This document shows positions 8,548-15,413 of a DNA stretch of 17,870 nucleotides, piece after piece (positions within the stretch are counted from its first letter, which is position 1; each line of letters starts with the position of its first letter). Source of the stretch: JAFGSZ01 sp964492185 (GTDB lineage: Bacteria > Bacteroidota > Bacteroidia > Bacteroidales > UBA10428). The notes under the pieces were generated by a model that was given only the letters and a program-made list of their open reading frames with translations, had not been told where the DNA came from and searched no databases. A program made the position numbers and the translations under genes. Location: positions 1-17,870 of the forward strand of contig CAZBJH010000069.1 of assembly GCA_964492185.1 (NCBI GenBank). The letters run 5' to 3'.

Positions 8548-8916
8548 AATTACTTACTTAACACACAATAACAAATTATGTATGTGCTTTGTTTTTTAAG
8601 CCGGCAAATGTATTTATTTTTTTTATACCGAAAAGCACTTTTTTATAAACTGTAATTTTTAATAAATGTATTCATTTTATGATAGCAGTTTAATATGAAT
8701 GCCTTATCCGGCAGGGGAACGAATGTTAATAAACCTTGAAGGAAAGCCTGAAAATATTGAAATGTTATATCCTTATTAAACCATAAAATATTTGGTTTTA
8801 TCAGCAAATGACTTTCATTCATACAAAAAAATGCCCCTTTGGTCAAAACAAAAATGAAGTACGATATATATTTGACTAATTGTTAATAACTTTTCATATT
8901 TAGTTTATCGTGTCAG
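8548..8916. other. Intergenic region between serine hydrolase and thioredoxin-like gene
   Basis: About 370 AT-rich bases. An imperfect long-range inverted repeat, GTGCTTT at 8584-8590 and AAAGCAC at 8632-8638, is followed by a T-run on the plus strand, but the loop is about 40 bases and no plus-strand gene ends here. A 67-codon minus-strand frame (8643-8846) exists; it has no recognisable motif, is rich in F, N, K and I as random AT-rich sequence would be, and I do not support it as a gene. The promoter of the hydrolase is presumably here, but no clean TAnnTTTG box is seen. Confidence 0.4.
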
Positions 8917-9519
8917 TTATTTTGTTTTGATAGAACACCCTATTGCCCTGGTAATTGAAGGATCCGGCTCGTTTCCCGCGAGCAGTGCATCCAATGCCTG
9001 TGCAAGATATTTTTCTTTTACCTTATCGGGATTTTGATAGTTATCGTCAATTGTTCCTATGTAGGATACAATCAGATCATTCCCCTTTTTATCAAGAACA
9101 TATATATGCGGTGTACGCGTGGCACCGTATTTTCTGTATATTGTTTGTTCTTCATCAAACAAATAGGGGAATGTGAAATTTCTTTTTGCTGCTCTTTCTT
9201 TCATTTTATCAAATGAGTCGCCGGGAGATACTTCCGGATCATTGGGGTTTATTGCAATTACAGGATAACCCTTCTTTTTGTACTTTTTGTCGATAGCAAT
9301 CAGTCTTCCCTCATAGGCTTTGGCATAGGGACAATGATTACATGTAAAAACAACAACAAAGCCTTTTGCGTCCGGGTAATCGCTAAGACTCACAAAATTG
9401 CCGTCCACGTTTTTTAGATTAAAATCAGTTGCTTTATCACCAATGGTATAGCCATCACCGGCATATGCAAAACCTGCTGCCACTAAATATCCGAATATTA
9501 ATATTGTTATGTTTTTCAT
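8917..9519 (-). CDS. Exported thioredoxin-fold (AhpC/TSA-like) protein with CxxC
   Basis: A 200-residue periplasmic protein. Residues 1-20 form a signal peptide ending A-Y-A. From about 24 a redoxin fold follows: G-D-K-A-T-D-F-N-L then the active-site strand F-T-C-N-H-C-P-Y-A with C60 and C63. The C-N-H-C-P-Y motif, the T-R-T-P-H-I-Y-V-L-D cis-proline strand and a conserved C-terminal G-C-S-I-K with C195 are hallmarks of a thioredoxin subfamily common in Bacteroidota and other bacteria. It may act as a thiol-disulfide oxidoreductase or a peroxiredoxin-like reductase in the periplasm; the substrate is unknown. It follows a second thioredoxin-fold gene by 144 bases on the same strand, hinting at a shared redox role, but the gap contains a hairpin and could separate two transcripts. 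Confidence 0.88.
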   Translation of the reverse strand: MKNITILIFGYLVAAGFAYAGDGYTIGDKATDFNLKNVDGNFVSLSDYPDAKGFVVVFTCNHCPYAKAYEGRLIAIDKKYKKKGYPVIAINPNDPEVSPGDSFDKMKERAAKRNFTFPYLFDEEQTIYRKYGATRTPHIYVLDKKGNDLIVSYIGTIDDNYQNPDKVKEKYLAQALDALLAGNEPDPSITRAIGCSIKTK

Positions 9520-9575
9520 ACTAATATATTTTAATTAAGTTCTTAGTAAATATTCATGCCCTTATATCTTTGTAC

Positions 9576-9617
9576 CTCGTATTTTAAACTCTTTAAATGG
9601 TGAGGGTTTCATACGAG
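9576..9617. repeat. Inverted repeat between the two thioredoxin-like genes
   Basis: CTCGTAT at 9576-9582 pairs perfectly with ATACGAG at 9611-9617, and the interior AAAC and GTTT can extend the stem. On the plus strand it is followed by TGTTTTTT, as in an intrinsic terminator, although no plus-strand gene lies before it. On the minus strand it would be a hairpin in the 5' leader of the 8917-9519 gene or the 3' trailer of the 9664-10146 gene. TATCTTTG on the plus strand at 9565-9572 matches the -7 consensus, but without a clear -33 box. Confidence 0.3.
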
Positions 9618-9663
9618 TGTTTTTTGTAATTTATTTAATAATAATTAGGTTACCTTTATTATA

Positions 9664-10146
9664 TTAAAGTATTTGTTTAATAATTGATTCGAGCTCTTCG
9701 TAAGTAAATGCCCCTTCATGAAACCTCCTGAAATTGTTATTATAGATAAGTGTTGCCGGTATTGCACCACTCCATGAAGGACTTACTTTATCAATCCATG
9801 CATTGGCATCCGGATCATTGAGAAGAATCACTTCCGATTCAACAGAATTTTTTTCAATATAAGGGATAAGGTTACTATCCAATTGATTTGGAAAATCGAG
9901 ACTGATAAGAAGGATTTTCAGCTTTTCTGTTTTATAGGATTCCTGTAATTTTTCAAAAGCAGGAATTTCTTTCCTGCACGGTACACACCAGGTAGCCCAG
10001 AAATTGACAACATATGTACTGTCATTATCCCTGTTCAAAAGAGGCTCGAATTGTTTGAAATTCATTTCAGGCACCTGGGAATTCACTGTGTCCTGATAAA
10101 AATGCAATACTATGATAAATAATATAATGATTTTAGTAATTTTCAT
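9664..10146 (-). CDS. TlpA/ResA-like exported thioredoxin-family disulfide reductase
   Basis: A 160-residue protein with an N-terminal hydrophobic signal (about 1-23) and one thioredoxin fold. The active site is F-W-A-T-W-C-V-P-C-R-K-E with C54 and C57, the classical TlpA/ResA WCxPC signature. The cis-proline region is I-P-A-T-L-I-Y near 138-144. Such proteins keep periplasmic cysteines reduced, for example in cytochrome c maturation or in oxidative-stress defence; the actual client is unknown. Length is normal for a single-domain TlpA-like protein. It is transcribed away from the threonine aldolase gene, with about 100 AT-rich bases between the starts. It and the next gene downstream (8917-9519) belong to different thioredoxin subfamilies and are not recent duplicates. 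Confidence 0.9.
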   Translation of the reverse strand: MKITKIIILFIIVLHFYQDTVNSQVPEMNFKQFEPLLNRDNDSTYVVNFWATWCVPCRKEIPAFEKLQESYKTEKLKILLISLDFPNQLDSNLIPYIEKNSVESEVILLNDPDANAWIDKVSPSWSGAIPATLIYNNNFRRFHEGAFTYEELESIIKQIL

Positions 10147-10246
10147 ATTTTGAACCGGATTGCAGTTTTCGTTTTGAAGAAAAACAGAAACTTATTGCTT
10201 TTGTTTATCCAATTTATTATTTAACATTAATATTAACATTGATCAG

Positions 10247-11302
10247 ATGATAATAAAAAAGGGCTTTGCAAGCGACAACAATTCAGGAATTCATCCGGAG
10301 GTAATGGCCGAGATCGGAAGGGTAAATACAGGACATGTTGTAGGATACGGAGATGATGCATATACAAAAGAAGCTACAAAATTGTTTCATGATAATTTTG
10401 GTGAAGAGGCTGAAGTATATATGGTATTTACCGGCACAGGGGCAAATGTATTGGGAATTACTGCAGCTTCCTTAGCTTTTAATTCGATAATTTGCCCGGA
10501 AACAGCACATATTCAAGAGGATGAATGTGGAGCGCCTGAAAAATTTTCAGGTTGTAAATTATTACCGGTCAAGGCTCCCCATGGGAAAATTACAATAGAA
10601 GGAATAAAAAAGCACCTTTATCACATTGGTTTTGAGCACCATTCACAGCCAAAAATTGTTTCTGTTTCACAGGCTACCGAGATGGGAACTGTATATACTG
10701 TTGATGAGATATCCGGGATAGCACGGTTTGTGCATGAAAATGAAATGTTATTGCATATGGACGGGGCACGCCTGGCAAATGCTGCAGTTCATCTGAATTG
10801 TTCATTAAAAGACATATCAAAAGATGCAGGTGTGGATATCCTTTCATTCGGCGGTACAAAAAATGGACTTATGTGCGGGGAATCAGTGATTTTTTTCAGA
10901 CCCGGCCTATCTGAAAATTTTAAGTATATCAGAAAACAGGGTATGCAACTGGCTTCAAAAATGCGTTTTATTTCTGCTCAGTTCATTGCTTATTTTTCCG
11001 GTGAATTGTGGAGAAGAAATGCCGTTCATGCTAATGATATGGCTGCATACTTATATAAAAGTATAAAAGATTTTCCGGAAGTGGAAATAACTCAGCCTGT
11101 TCAGTCCAATGGCGTTTTTGCCCGACTTCCAAAAGAGATCATTAAAAATCTTCAGCAGAAATTTTTTTTTTATGACTGGAACGAAGAGGCAGGAGAGGTG
11201 AGATGGATGACATCCTTTGATACAACCCGCGAGGATATTGAAAATTTTGTTTCTTTATTAAAAAGTGAACTTCATAATTTGTCTTCTTCGCCTTCAATAT
11301 AA
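10247..11302 (+). CDS. Low-specificity L-threonine aldolase family, PLP-dependent
   Basis: A 351-residue cytoplasmic enzyme of the beta-eliminating lyase/threonine aldolase family (PF01212), which cleaves L-threonine or L-allo-threonine to glycine and acetaldehyde using pyridoxal phosphate. Evidence: the N-terminal S-D-N-N-S-G-I-H-P then G-Y-G-D-D-A-Y-T, F-T-G-T-G-A-N near 61-67, H-M-D-G-A-R-L-A-N-A near 171-180 with the PLP-ring aspartate, and S-F-G-G-T-K-N-G with the Schiff-base lysine K205. This F-G-G-T-K-N-G version matches the Pseudomonas-type aldolases more than E. coli LtaE. Length is normal. The ATG at 10247 fits the family start; upstream there is a direct repeat of TTAACATT (10221 and 10233) and no Shine-Dalgarno site. 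The last ten codons overlap the 3' end of queA on the other strand. Confidence 0.93.
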   Translation: MIIKKGFASDNNSGIHPEVMAEIGRVNTGHVVGYGDDAYTKEATKLFHDNFGEEAEVYMVFTGTGANVLGITAASLAFNSIICPETAHIQEDECGAPEKFSGCKLLPVKAPHGKITIEGIKKHLYHIGFEHHSQPKIVSVSQATEMGTVYTVDEISGIARFVHENEMLLHMDGARLANAAVHLNCSLKDISKDAGVDILSFGGTKNGLMCGESVIFFRPGLSENFKYIRKQGMQLASKMRFISAQFIAYFSGELWRRNAVHANDMAAYLYKSIKDFPEVEITQPVQSNGVFARLPKEIIKNLQQKFFFYDWNEEAGEVRWMTSFDTTREDIENFVSLLKSELHNLSSSPSI

Positions 11303-12513
11303 CAATCACGAAGCAGGAGAGAACTGTCGCCATAACTGAGAAAGCGAAAGTTTTCCTTCAGGGCATGACTGTATATTTTACGCCAGTCTTCACCAATAAA
11401 TGCAGCAACAAGAAGTAGCAAAGTACTTTTTGGCAGGTGAAAATTAGTAATAAGGCCATCTGCCATTTTAAAGGTATATCCCGGTATGATCATTAAACGG
11501 GTTGATGATACCAATCGCTCAAGATCATTTTTACTAAGCACATTCAGTAATGCATTTAATGAATCGGAAACAGAAACATCCAGCGCGGTTTCTCTCCATT
11601 CCCATTGATCGAGTCTCAGATTGCCTGCTGAAATATTATCATTTTTCAATACTTTAACGCCAAGCCAATAAATGCTTTCCAGGGTTCTTACCGAAGTAGT
11701 GCCCACGGCAATTACCGGCTGATCATTATGCAATAAGGCTTTTATAAATGATTTTTCGATAATAATGATCTCTTCATGCATTATATGATCAATAGCATTG
11801 TTTTCTTTAACAGGCTGAAATGTTCCCGCTCCGACATGTAAAGTGGTCTCAAGAAGCAAATGACCGGCCCTGAGTGTATCGAGCATGGGTGGCGTAAAGT
11901 GTAATCCTGCCGTGGGTGCGGCTACAGAACCTTTGAACTTCGAAAAAACAGTCTGGTAGTGTTGCTTATCCTGTTCTTCAGGTTCCCGCTTTAAATAGGG
12001 GGGGAGGGGCAGGTTACCAGCATGATTGAGAAGGGTACTAAAATTTATTCCGCCATTCCATGAAAAACCGACTTTGACAAGATTATCTTTTTGGTTTTCT
12101 TTACGGGCGACCAGTTCGATGGTTTTTCCTTTGACCGTGAATATACAGCTAAGGGTTGAGTTTTTCCATTTTCTCAGGTTTCCAACCATGCAATACCAGC
12201 TGCAATTTTCGGTTTGTGCAAAAATTTTCTGATAGTCGGCAGGTTCTGCAGGAGAAAGACAAAAAATTTCAATAAGGGCACCGGTTTTCTTACGAAAGAG
12301 GATCCTGGCACATATAACCCTGGTATTATTAAAAATAATTGTTGATCTCCTGCTGAGATAGCCGGGTAAATTACAAAACCTGTCGGTTATCACTTGTCCC
12401 TTCCTGTATACAAGCAACTTTGATGTTCCCCTGTCAGTCAGGGGATACTTGGCGATGTGCCTCTCCTCAAGTGGATAATCATATCGGTCTATAGAAAGGT
12501 GGTCATTAATCAT
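11272..12513 (-). CDS. queA: QueA, S-adenosylmethionine:tRNA ribosyltransferase-isomerase
   Basis: A 413-residue enzyme that transfers and isomerises the ribosyl group of S-adenosylmethionine onto 7-aminomethyl-7-deazaguanine in tRNA, making epoxyqueuosine in the anticodon of GUN tRNAs. Family motifs in order: A-K-Y-P-L-T-D-R at 21-28, F-N-N-T-R-V at 61-66, L-P-P-Y near 170-173 and H-Y-Q-T-V-F near 185-190, S-V-A-A-P-T-A-G-L-H-F-T at 196-207, L-H-V-G-A-G-T-F-Q-P-V at 225-235, G-T-T-S-V-R-T-L-E-S at 271-280, and T-N-F-H-L-P-K-S-T-L near the C-terminus. It is longer than the E. coli protein (about 356), which matches my recollection of a longer Bacteroidota variant. No other queuosine gene is nearby. 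Its 3' end overlaps the threonine aldolase gene by 31 bases, tail to tail. The start codon lies inside one arm of a perfect 12-bp inverted repeat, so translation could be controlled by leader folding. Confidence 0.96.
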   Translation of the reverse strand: MINDHLSIDRYDYPLEERHIAKYPLTDRGTSKLLVYRKGQVITDRFCNLPGYLSRRSTIIFNNTRVICARILFRKKTGALIEIFCLSPAEPADYQKIFAQTENCSWYCMVGNLRKWKNSTLSCIFTVKGKTIELVARKENQKDNLVKVGFSWNGGINFSTLLNHAGNLPLPPYLKREPEEQDKQHYQTVFSKFKGSVAAPTAGLHFTPPMLDTLRAGHLLLETTLHVGAGTFQPVKENNAIDHIMHEEIIIIEKSFIKALLHNDQPVIAVGTTSVRTLESIYWLGVKVLKNDNISAGNLRLDQWEWRETALDVSVSDSLNALLNVLSKNDLERLVSSTRLMIIPGYTFKMADGLITNFHLPKSTLLLLVAAFIGEDWRKIYSHALKENFRFLSYGDSSLLLRDCYIEGEEDKL

Positions 12514-12589
12514 GAATAATATCTGAAAATGCTGGTAAAAATAAGTAATTTTGCAAAAGCATTTAAGCTATGACATGTATTATTCATGA
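12510..12589. promoter_or_regulatory. 12-bp perfect inverted repeat over the queA start, with a central dyad
   Basis: TCATGAATAATA at 12510-12521 is the exact reverse complement of TATTATTCATGA at 12578-12589, with 56 bases between. The left arm contains the queA start codon (12511-12513). Near the centre lies the 10-bp palindrome TTTTGCAAAA at 12549-12558. If the queA transcript begins upstream of 12589, its two arms could pair and hide the start codon; alternatively the arms are operator half-sites between the divergent genes. TAATTTTG at 12546-12553 matches the -7 consensus on the plus strand. Base complementarity is seen directly; the role is inferred. Confidence 0.45.
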
Positions 12590-12785
12590 GTCAGGTTCAG
12601 GGGAATATTTATTATTCATTTTTATAAACCTGTGGCACCGCTAAACCAATAATATAGGATGAAACGAACATGAACTTTTACTGGTAAAAATTTGATAAAT
12701 AAAAATTATCACAGAGGTTCGTGAGAGCGGAGAGATACAGGTTAGCATAATTTATTTTATAAATTGTTAATAATATTAAACGGTT
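12590..12785. other. Leader region of the DUF2027-Smr gene
   Basis: About 200 non-coding bases upstream of the GTG start at 12786. I looked for a preQ1 riboswitch because queA is adjacent: the stretch near 12713-12760 has an AGAGGTTC-like start but lacks the pairing C-rich segment and the A-rich tail, so I do not call one. No clear promoter box is seen. Confidence 0.3.
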
Positions 12786-13832
12786 GTGAGATTTTCGGTT
12801 GGTGATAAGGTAAAATTTTTAAATGATGTCGGGTCCGGTACAATTACCGGCTTTACAAATGATAAAGTTGCTACAGTAAATACTAAGGACGGATTCGATA
12901 TTCCTGTACTGATAAATGAACTGATCAGGGACAGTGAAAATGACAGGGAAATTCCCTCGGAAGAAGATATATTCCCGCGAAAGGAAACGAAAAACAACCA
13001 GGGGCAAAATCAAATATCAGCTTATCAGGAAGATCTGCAGGATAATAAGCTTCATGAAAAAACAGGTGACATAATGCTTGCCCTTGTGCCTGTTGATGAA
13101 AACAGGATCCATCAGTCTGATATAGACTTATACATTATAAATGATACCAATTATTATATTTTTTATTTGCTGGCTCAGCAGGAAAATGTGGCTTTCAGGA
13201 GGATCAGGTCCGGTAGGCTTGAACCCGAAACGAAATTTTTTATTCATCGATATGACCAAACTGCAGTTAGCAAAATAAAAAATATATCATTGCAGCTGAT
13301 TTATTACGGACCTGTTGAATATGTCCCGCAGTTACCGGAAAATGTGTGCTTTACATTGGAAGGTATACAATTTTATAAAGAGAATAATTACAAAAGCAAT
13401 GATTATTTTGATGAGAAAGCAGTCCTGTTTTCAATTAATGCTATATTATTTGAAAAAAAGGTGTCAGCTATTTCTGATGATGAAATACTCAGAATTGCCA
13501 AACAGAAAGAAAAGCAGGATAAACCTGTGAATAAAATTAAAGAGTCACCTGGTATAGAGGAGATTGATCTACATATACATGAGATTGTTGATGATTATGC
13601 AGGTTTATCAAACGGAGAAATATTGAATATTCAAATGAGCAGATTCCATACCGCCCTTGAGGGTGCAATAATTAATAAAATACCAAAAATTGTTTTTATT
13701 CATGGCATAGGCAATGGTGTACTAAAACATGAATTAAGAAAAACACTTGATAATAGGTATCCTGACCTGAAATATCAGGATGCTTCTTTCAAAGAATATG
13801 GTTTTGGCGCGACTCTTGTTGTTACAAGATAA
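12786..13832 (+). CDS. DUF2027 and Smr domain protein (MutS2-like C-terminal domain), GTG start
   Basis: A 348-residue cytoplasmic protein. The N-terminus (about 1-50, V-G-D-K-V-K-F-L-N-D-V-G-S-G) is the start of DUF2027, found almost only in Bacteroidota. The middle (about 90-240) is beta-rich. The linker at about 240-256 is lysine-rich. The C-terminal 90 residues are an Smr domain: I-D-L-H near 260-263 and the signature H-G-I-G-N-G at 306-311. Smr domains of MutS2 and related proteins bind or nick DNA or cut RNA; the activity here is unknown. The start is GTG at 12786: an in-frame TAA lies at 12777-12779 and the family N-terminus begins right after, so no upstream ATG is possible. The stop is six bases before the predicted 5' end of rnpB on the same strand, so the two may be read through together. 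Confidence 0.92.
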   Translation: MRFSVGDKVKFLNDVGSGTITGFTNDKVATVNTKDGFDIPVLINELIRDSENDREIPSEEDIFPRKETKNNQGQNQISAYQEDLQDNKLHEKTGDIMLALVPVDENRIHQSDIDLYIINDTNYYIFYLLAQQENVAFRRIRSGRLEPETKFFIHRYDQTAVSKIKNISLQLIYYGPVEYVPQLPENVCFTLEGIQFYKENNYKSNDYFDEKAVLFSINAILFEKKVSAISDDEILRIAKQKEKQDKPVNKIKESPGIEEIDLHIHEIVDDYAGLSNGEILNIQMSRFHTALEGAIINKIPKIVFIHGIGNGVLKHELRKTLDNRYPDLKYQDASFKEYGFGATLVVTR

Positions 13833-13838
13833 ATGAAT

Positions 13839-14232
13839 TCAGTAATCCGTTCTGTCGCCCCGTGATGATTTTTGAATCACCGGGGAGGAAAGTCCGGACA
13901 ACGAAGGGCACCGTACTTCCGAAAGGGAAGGTATCCGCGAGGGTACAGAAGCAGAGAAGAAAATAACCGTCCGCCACAGGCGAACAAGGGTGAGAAGGTG
14001 AGGTAAGAGCTCACCAGTTCCGGTGGTGACACCGGAAGCTGTCTGCCTTATGGGTTGCAAGATCACGCATATTACGGCTTTCTGAGAATAGAAAGGAGTG
14101 TTGCCCGCACTTTCCCGGGGAGACCGTGACCGTAAGGGGTAGATCGCTAGTTCCTGATTTAAATCCGGGACCAGATAAATGACAGAACTGTCGTGTATGC
14201 GTCAGACAGAATCCGGCTTACAGGGTTACTGA
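13839..14232 (+). ncRNA. rnpB: RNase P RNA, bacterial class A
   Basis: The catalytic RNA that trims the 5' leader of precursor tRNAs. Conserved blocks are seen in the right order: GAGGAAAGTCCGGAC near 13883 (5' strand of P4), the AAGGGTGAGAAGGTG and GGTAAGAGCTCACC blocks near 13986-14015, AGATAAATGAC near 14173, and ACAGAATCCGGCTTACAGG near 14207-14225 (3' strand of P4). The ends are set by helix P1: TCAGTAATCC at 13839-13848 pairs with GGGTTACTGA at 14223-14232 with one G-U. P3 is the hairpin around CCCCGTGAT and ATCACCGGGG. Length of about 394 nt is normal. It begins six bases after the stop of the DUF2027-Smr gene. A TTTG at 13803-13806 would sit about 33-36 bases upstream of the 5' end, but no good -7 box follows. 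The opposite-strand frame over 13839-14066 is a shadow. Confidence 0.95.
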
Positions 14233-14243
14233 TCTAAACAGAT

Positions 14244-14276
14244 AAACCCCGGGAGTTACTCCCGGGGTTTATTATT
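14244..14276 (+). terminator. Intrinsic terminator of rnpB
   Basis: A perfect 11-bp stem, AAACCCCGGGA (14244-14254) with TCCCGGGGTTT (14260-14270), closes a five-base loop GTTAC and is followed by ATTATTATT. It starts 11 bases after the P1 helix of RNase P RNA. The stem's AAA and TTT ends also make it symmetric enough to work on the minus strand. Confidence 0.9.
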
Positions 14277-14584
14277 ATTCCATATTCTAAACAAGATTCT
14301 TATGCTTTGATTATATTATTGTTTTACAATGAATTACATGATTTTTATTATGAATACTGAAGGTATAAATGAAGAAAGTCTGCTAATTGGGGAAGCAGAC
14401 TTTCTTTAGGTATGGGCCTAATCGTTAGGGTTAACAACGGTGTAAAAATTTGTTTTTAAAATAACTTTCAATCTGTTATAAAAAAAATCACCAGGGTATC
14501 CCGTATGTACAGAATGAAAAAGTAATAAATGAAAAATACCTTCATAATAGGTTAACAGCAAATTAACAATTAATTTGAACCTGA
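14277..14584. other. Intergenic region between rnpB terminator and kdsA stop
   Basis: About 310 AT-rich bases. Its main structure is the 13-bp hairpin at 14372-14406. A smaller stem, CCTAA-TCG-TTAGG, lies around 14417-14429. A 26-codon plus-strand frame from ATG 14329 to TAG 14409 runs through the hairpin; it has two further in-frame ATGs but no homology that I can recognise. I see no RNA gene family or clear promoter. Confidence 0.4.
14372..14406 (-). terminator. Hairpin downstream of rarA-kdsA, probable terminator
   Basis: AAGAAAGTCTGCT (14372-14384) pairs perfectly with AGCAGACTTTCTT (14394-14406) around a nine-base loop. It lies about 180 bases past the kdsA stop. On the minus strand the stem is followed by CATTTATA, a weak T-rich tail, so termination of the rarA-kdsA transcript is the likeliest role. 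The plus strand also ends in a T-rich arm, and an independent small RNA is not excluded. Confidence 0.45.
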
Positions 14585-15403
14585 TCAAAAAGAATTGATA
14601 ATTTGTTTAATTTTTACCAGATGATCAAGCAATAATGGCAATTTTTTCAATGAAAGCATGTTTGCCCCGTCTGATTTTGCATTTTTAGGATCAGGATGAG
14701 TTTCAAGGAAAATTCCATCAAAACCAACTGCAATTCCTGCCCGGGCAATTGTTTCAATCATTTCCGGCTTTCCACCTGATACACCTGTTGACTGGTTAGG
14801 TTGTTGAAGGGAATGGGTTATATCCAGGACGATAGGAAGATCTGTTTTTTTCATGGTTTTGATACCACGAAAATCTATTACAAGGTCCTGGTAACCGAAC
14901 ATTGTACCACGTTCAGTAAGCATTACTTTTTCATTACCGGTACAAATTACTTTTTCCGCGGCAAAATGCATAGCTTCAGGAGAGACAAATTGTCCTTTCT
15001 TAATATTGATAAATTTTCCGGTTTTCCCGGCAGCGATCAAAAGATCTGTTTGCCTGCACAGGAATGCCGGAATTTGCAAAATGTCAACATAATCCGCTGC
15101 AAGTACTGCTTCCCGGGGCGTATGAACATCTGTCAGCACCGGCATGTCAAACTTTTTCCCTATTGCTTTTAGTATTCCAAGGGCTTTCTTATCTCCAATC
15201 CCGGTAAAAGAATCCATTTTTGAGCGGTTGGCCTTTTTATAGGAACCTTTAAAAATATAAGGAATGCCCAGACGATCTGTTTTATTTTTGATTGCTTCCG
15301 CGATCCGAAAGCTGATTTCATCTCCTTCAATAACGCAAGGGCCTGCAATTAAAAAGAAATTATTTTTATCAAGGTTTTTGATCTTTGGAATTTGTTCAAG
15401 CAT
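14585..15403 (-). CDS. kdsA: KdsA, 3-deoxy-8-phosphooctulonate (KDO-8-P) synthase, metal-dependent type
   Basis: A 272-residue cytoplasmic enzyme that condenses phosphoenolpyruvate with arabinose 5-phosphate to make KDO 8-phosphate, the precursor of the KDO that links lipid A to the rest of LPS. Motifs: A-G-P-C-V-I-E at 20-26, K-A-N-R-S at 57-61, Q-I-P-A-F-L-x-R-Q-T-D-L at 110-121, T-E-R-G-T-M-F-G-Y near 163-171. C23, H197, E234 and D245 line up with the metal ligands C11, H185, E222 and D233 of the Aquifex enzyme with a constant offset of 12, whereas E. coli KdsA has Asn at the Cys position. So this is the divalent-metal-dependent class. It follows rarA by ten bases and is probably co-transcribed with it. 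No other LPS gene is in the window. The start at 15403 fits the family N-terminus. Confidence 0.97.
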   Translation of the reverse strand: MLEQIPKIKNLDKNNFFLIAGPCVIEGDEISFRIAEAIKNKTDRLGIPYIFKGSYKKANRSKMDSFTGIGDKKALGILKAIGKKFDMPVLTDVHTPREAVLAADYVDILQIPAFLCRQTDLLIAAGKTGKFINIKKGQFVSPEAMHFAAEKVICTGNEKVMLTERGTMFGYQDLVIDFRGIKTMKKTDLPIVLDITHSLQQPNQSTGVSGGKPEMIETIARAGIAVGFDGIFLETHPDPKNAKSDGANMLSLKKLPLLLDHLVKIKQIINSF

Positions 15404-15413
15404 ATCATTAAGG

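Noticed and set aside
8584..8638. GTGCTTT/AAAGCAC inverted repeat followed by T-run as a terminator
   Set aside because: The loop of about 40 bases is too long and no plus-strand gene ends before it.
8643..8846. 67-codon minus-strand open frame
   Set aside because: No motif, no ribosome site and an amino-acid make-up expected from random AT-rich DNA; it lies in the promoter region of the serine hydrolase gene.
12713..12760. Possible preQ1 riboswitch near queA
   Set aside because: The AGAGGTTC-like start is on the strand of the DUF2027-Smr gene, not queA, and the pairing C-rich segment and A-rich tail of preQ1-I aptamers are absent.
13839..14066. 75-codon minus-strand open frame
   Set aside because: It lies wholly within RNase P RNA on the opposite strand; the conserved RNA blocks explain the sequence.
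14801..15172. 123-codon plus-strand open frame inside kdsA
   Set aside because: It is antisense to a complete, well-conserved kdsA and has no recognisable domain.
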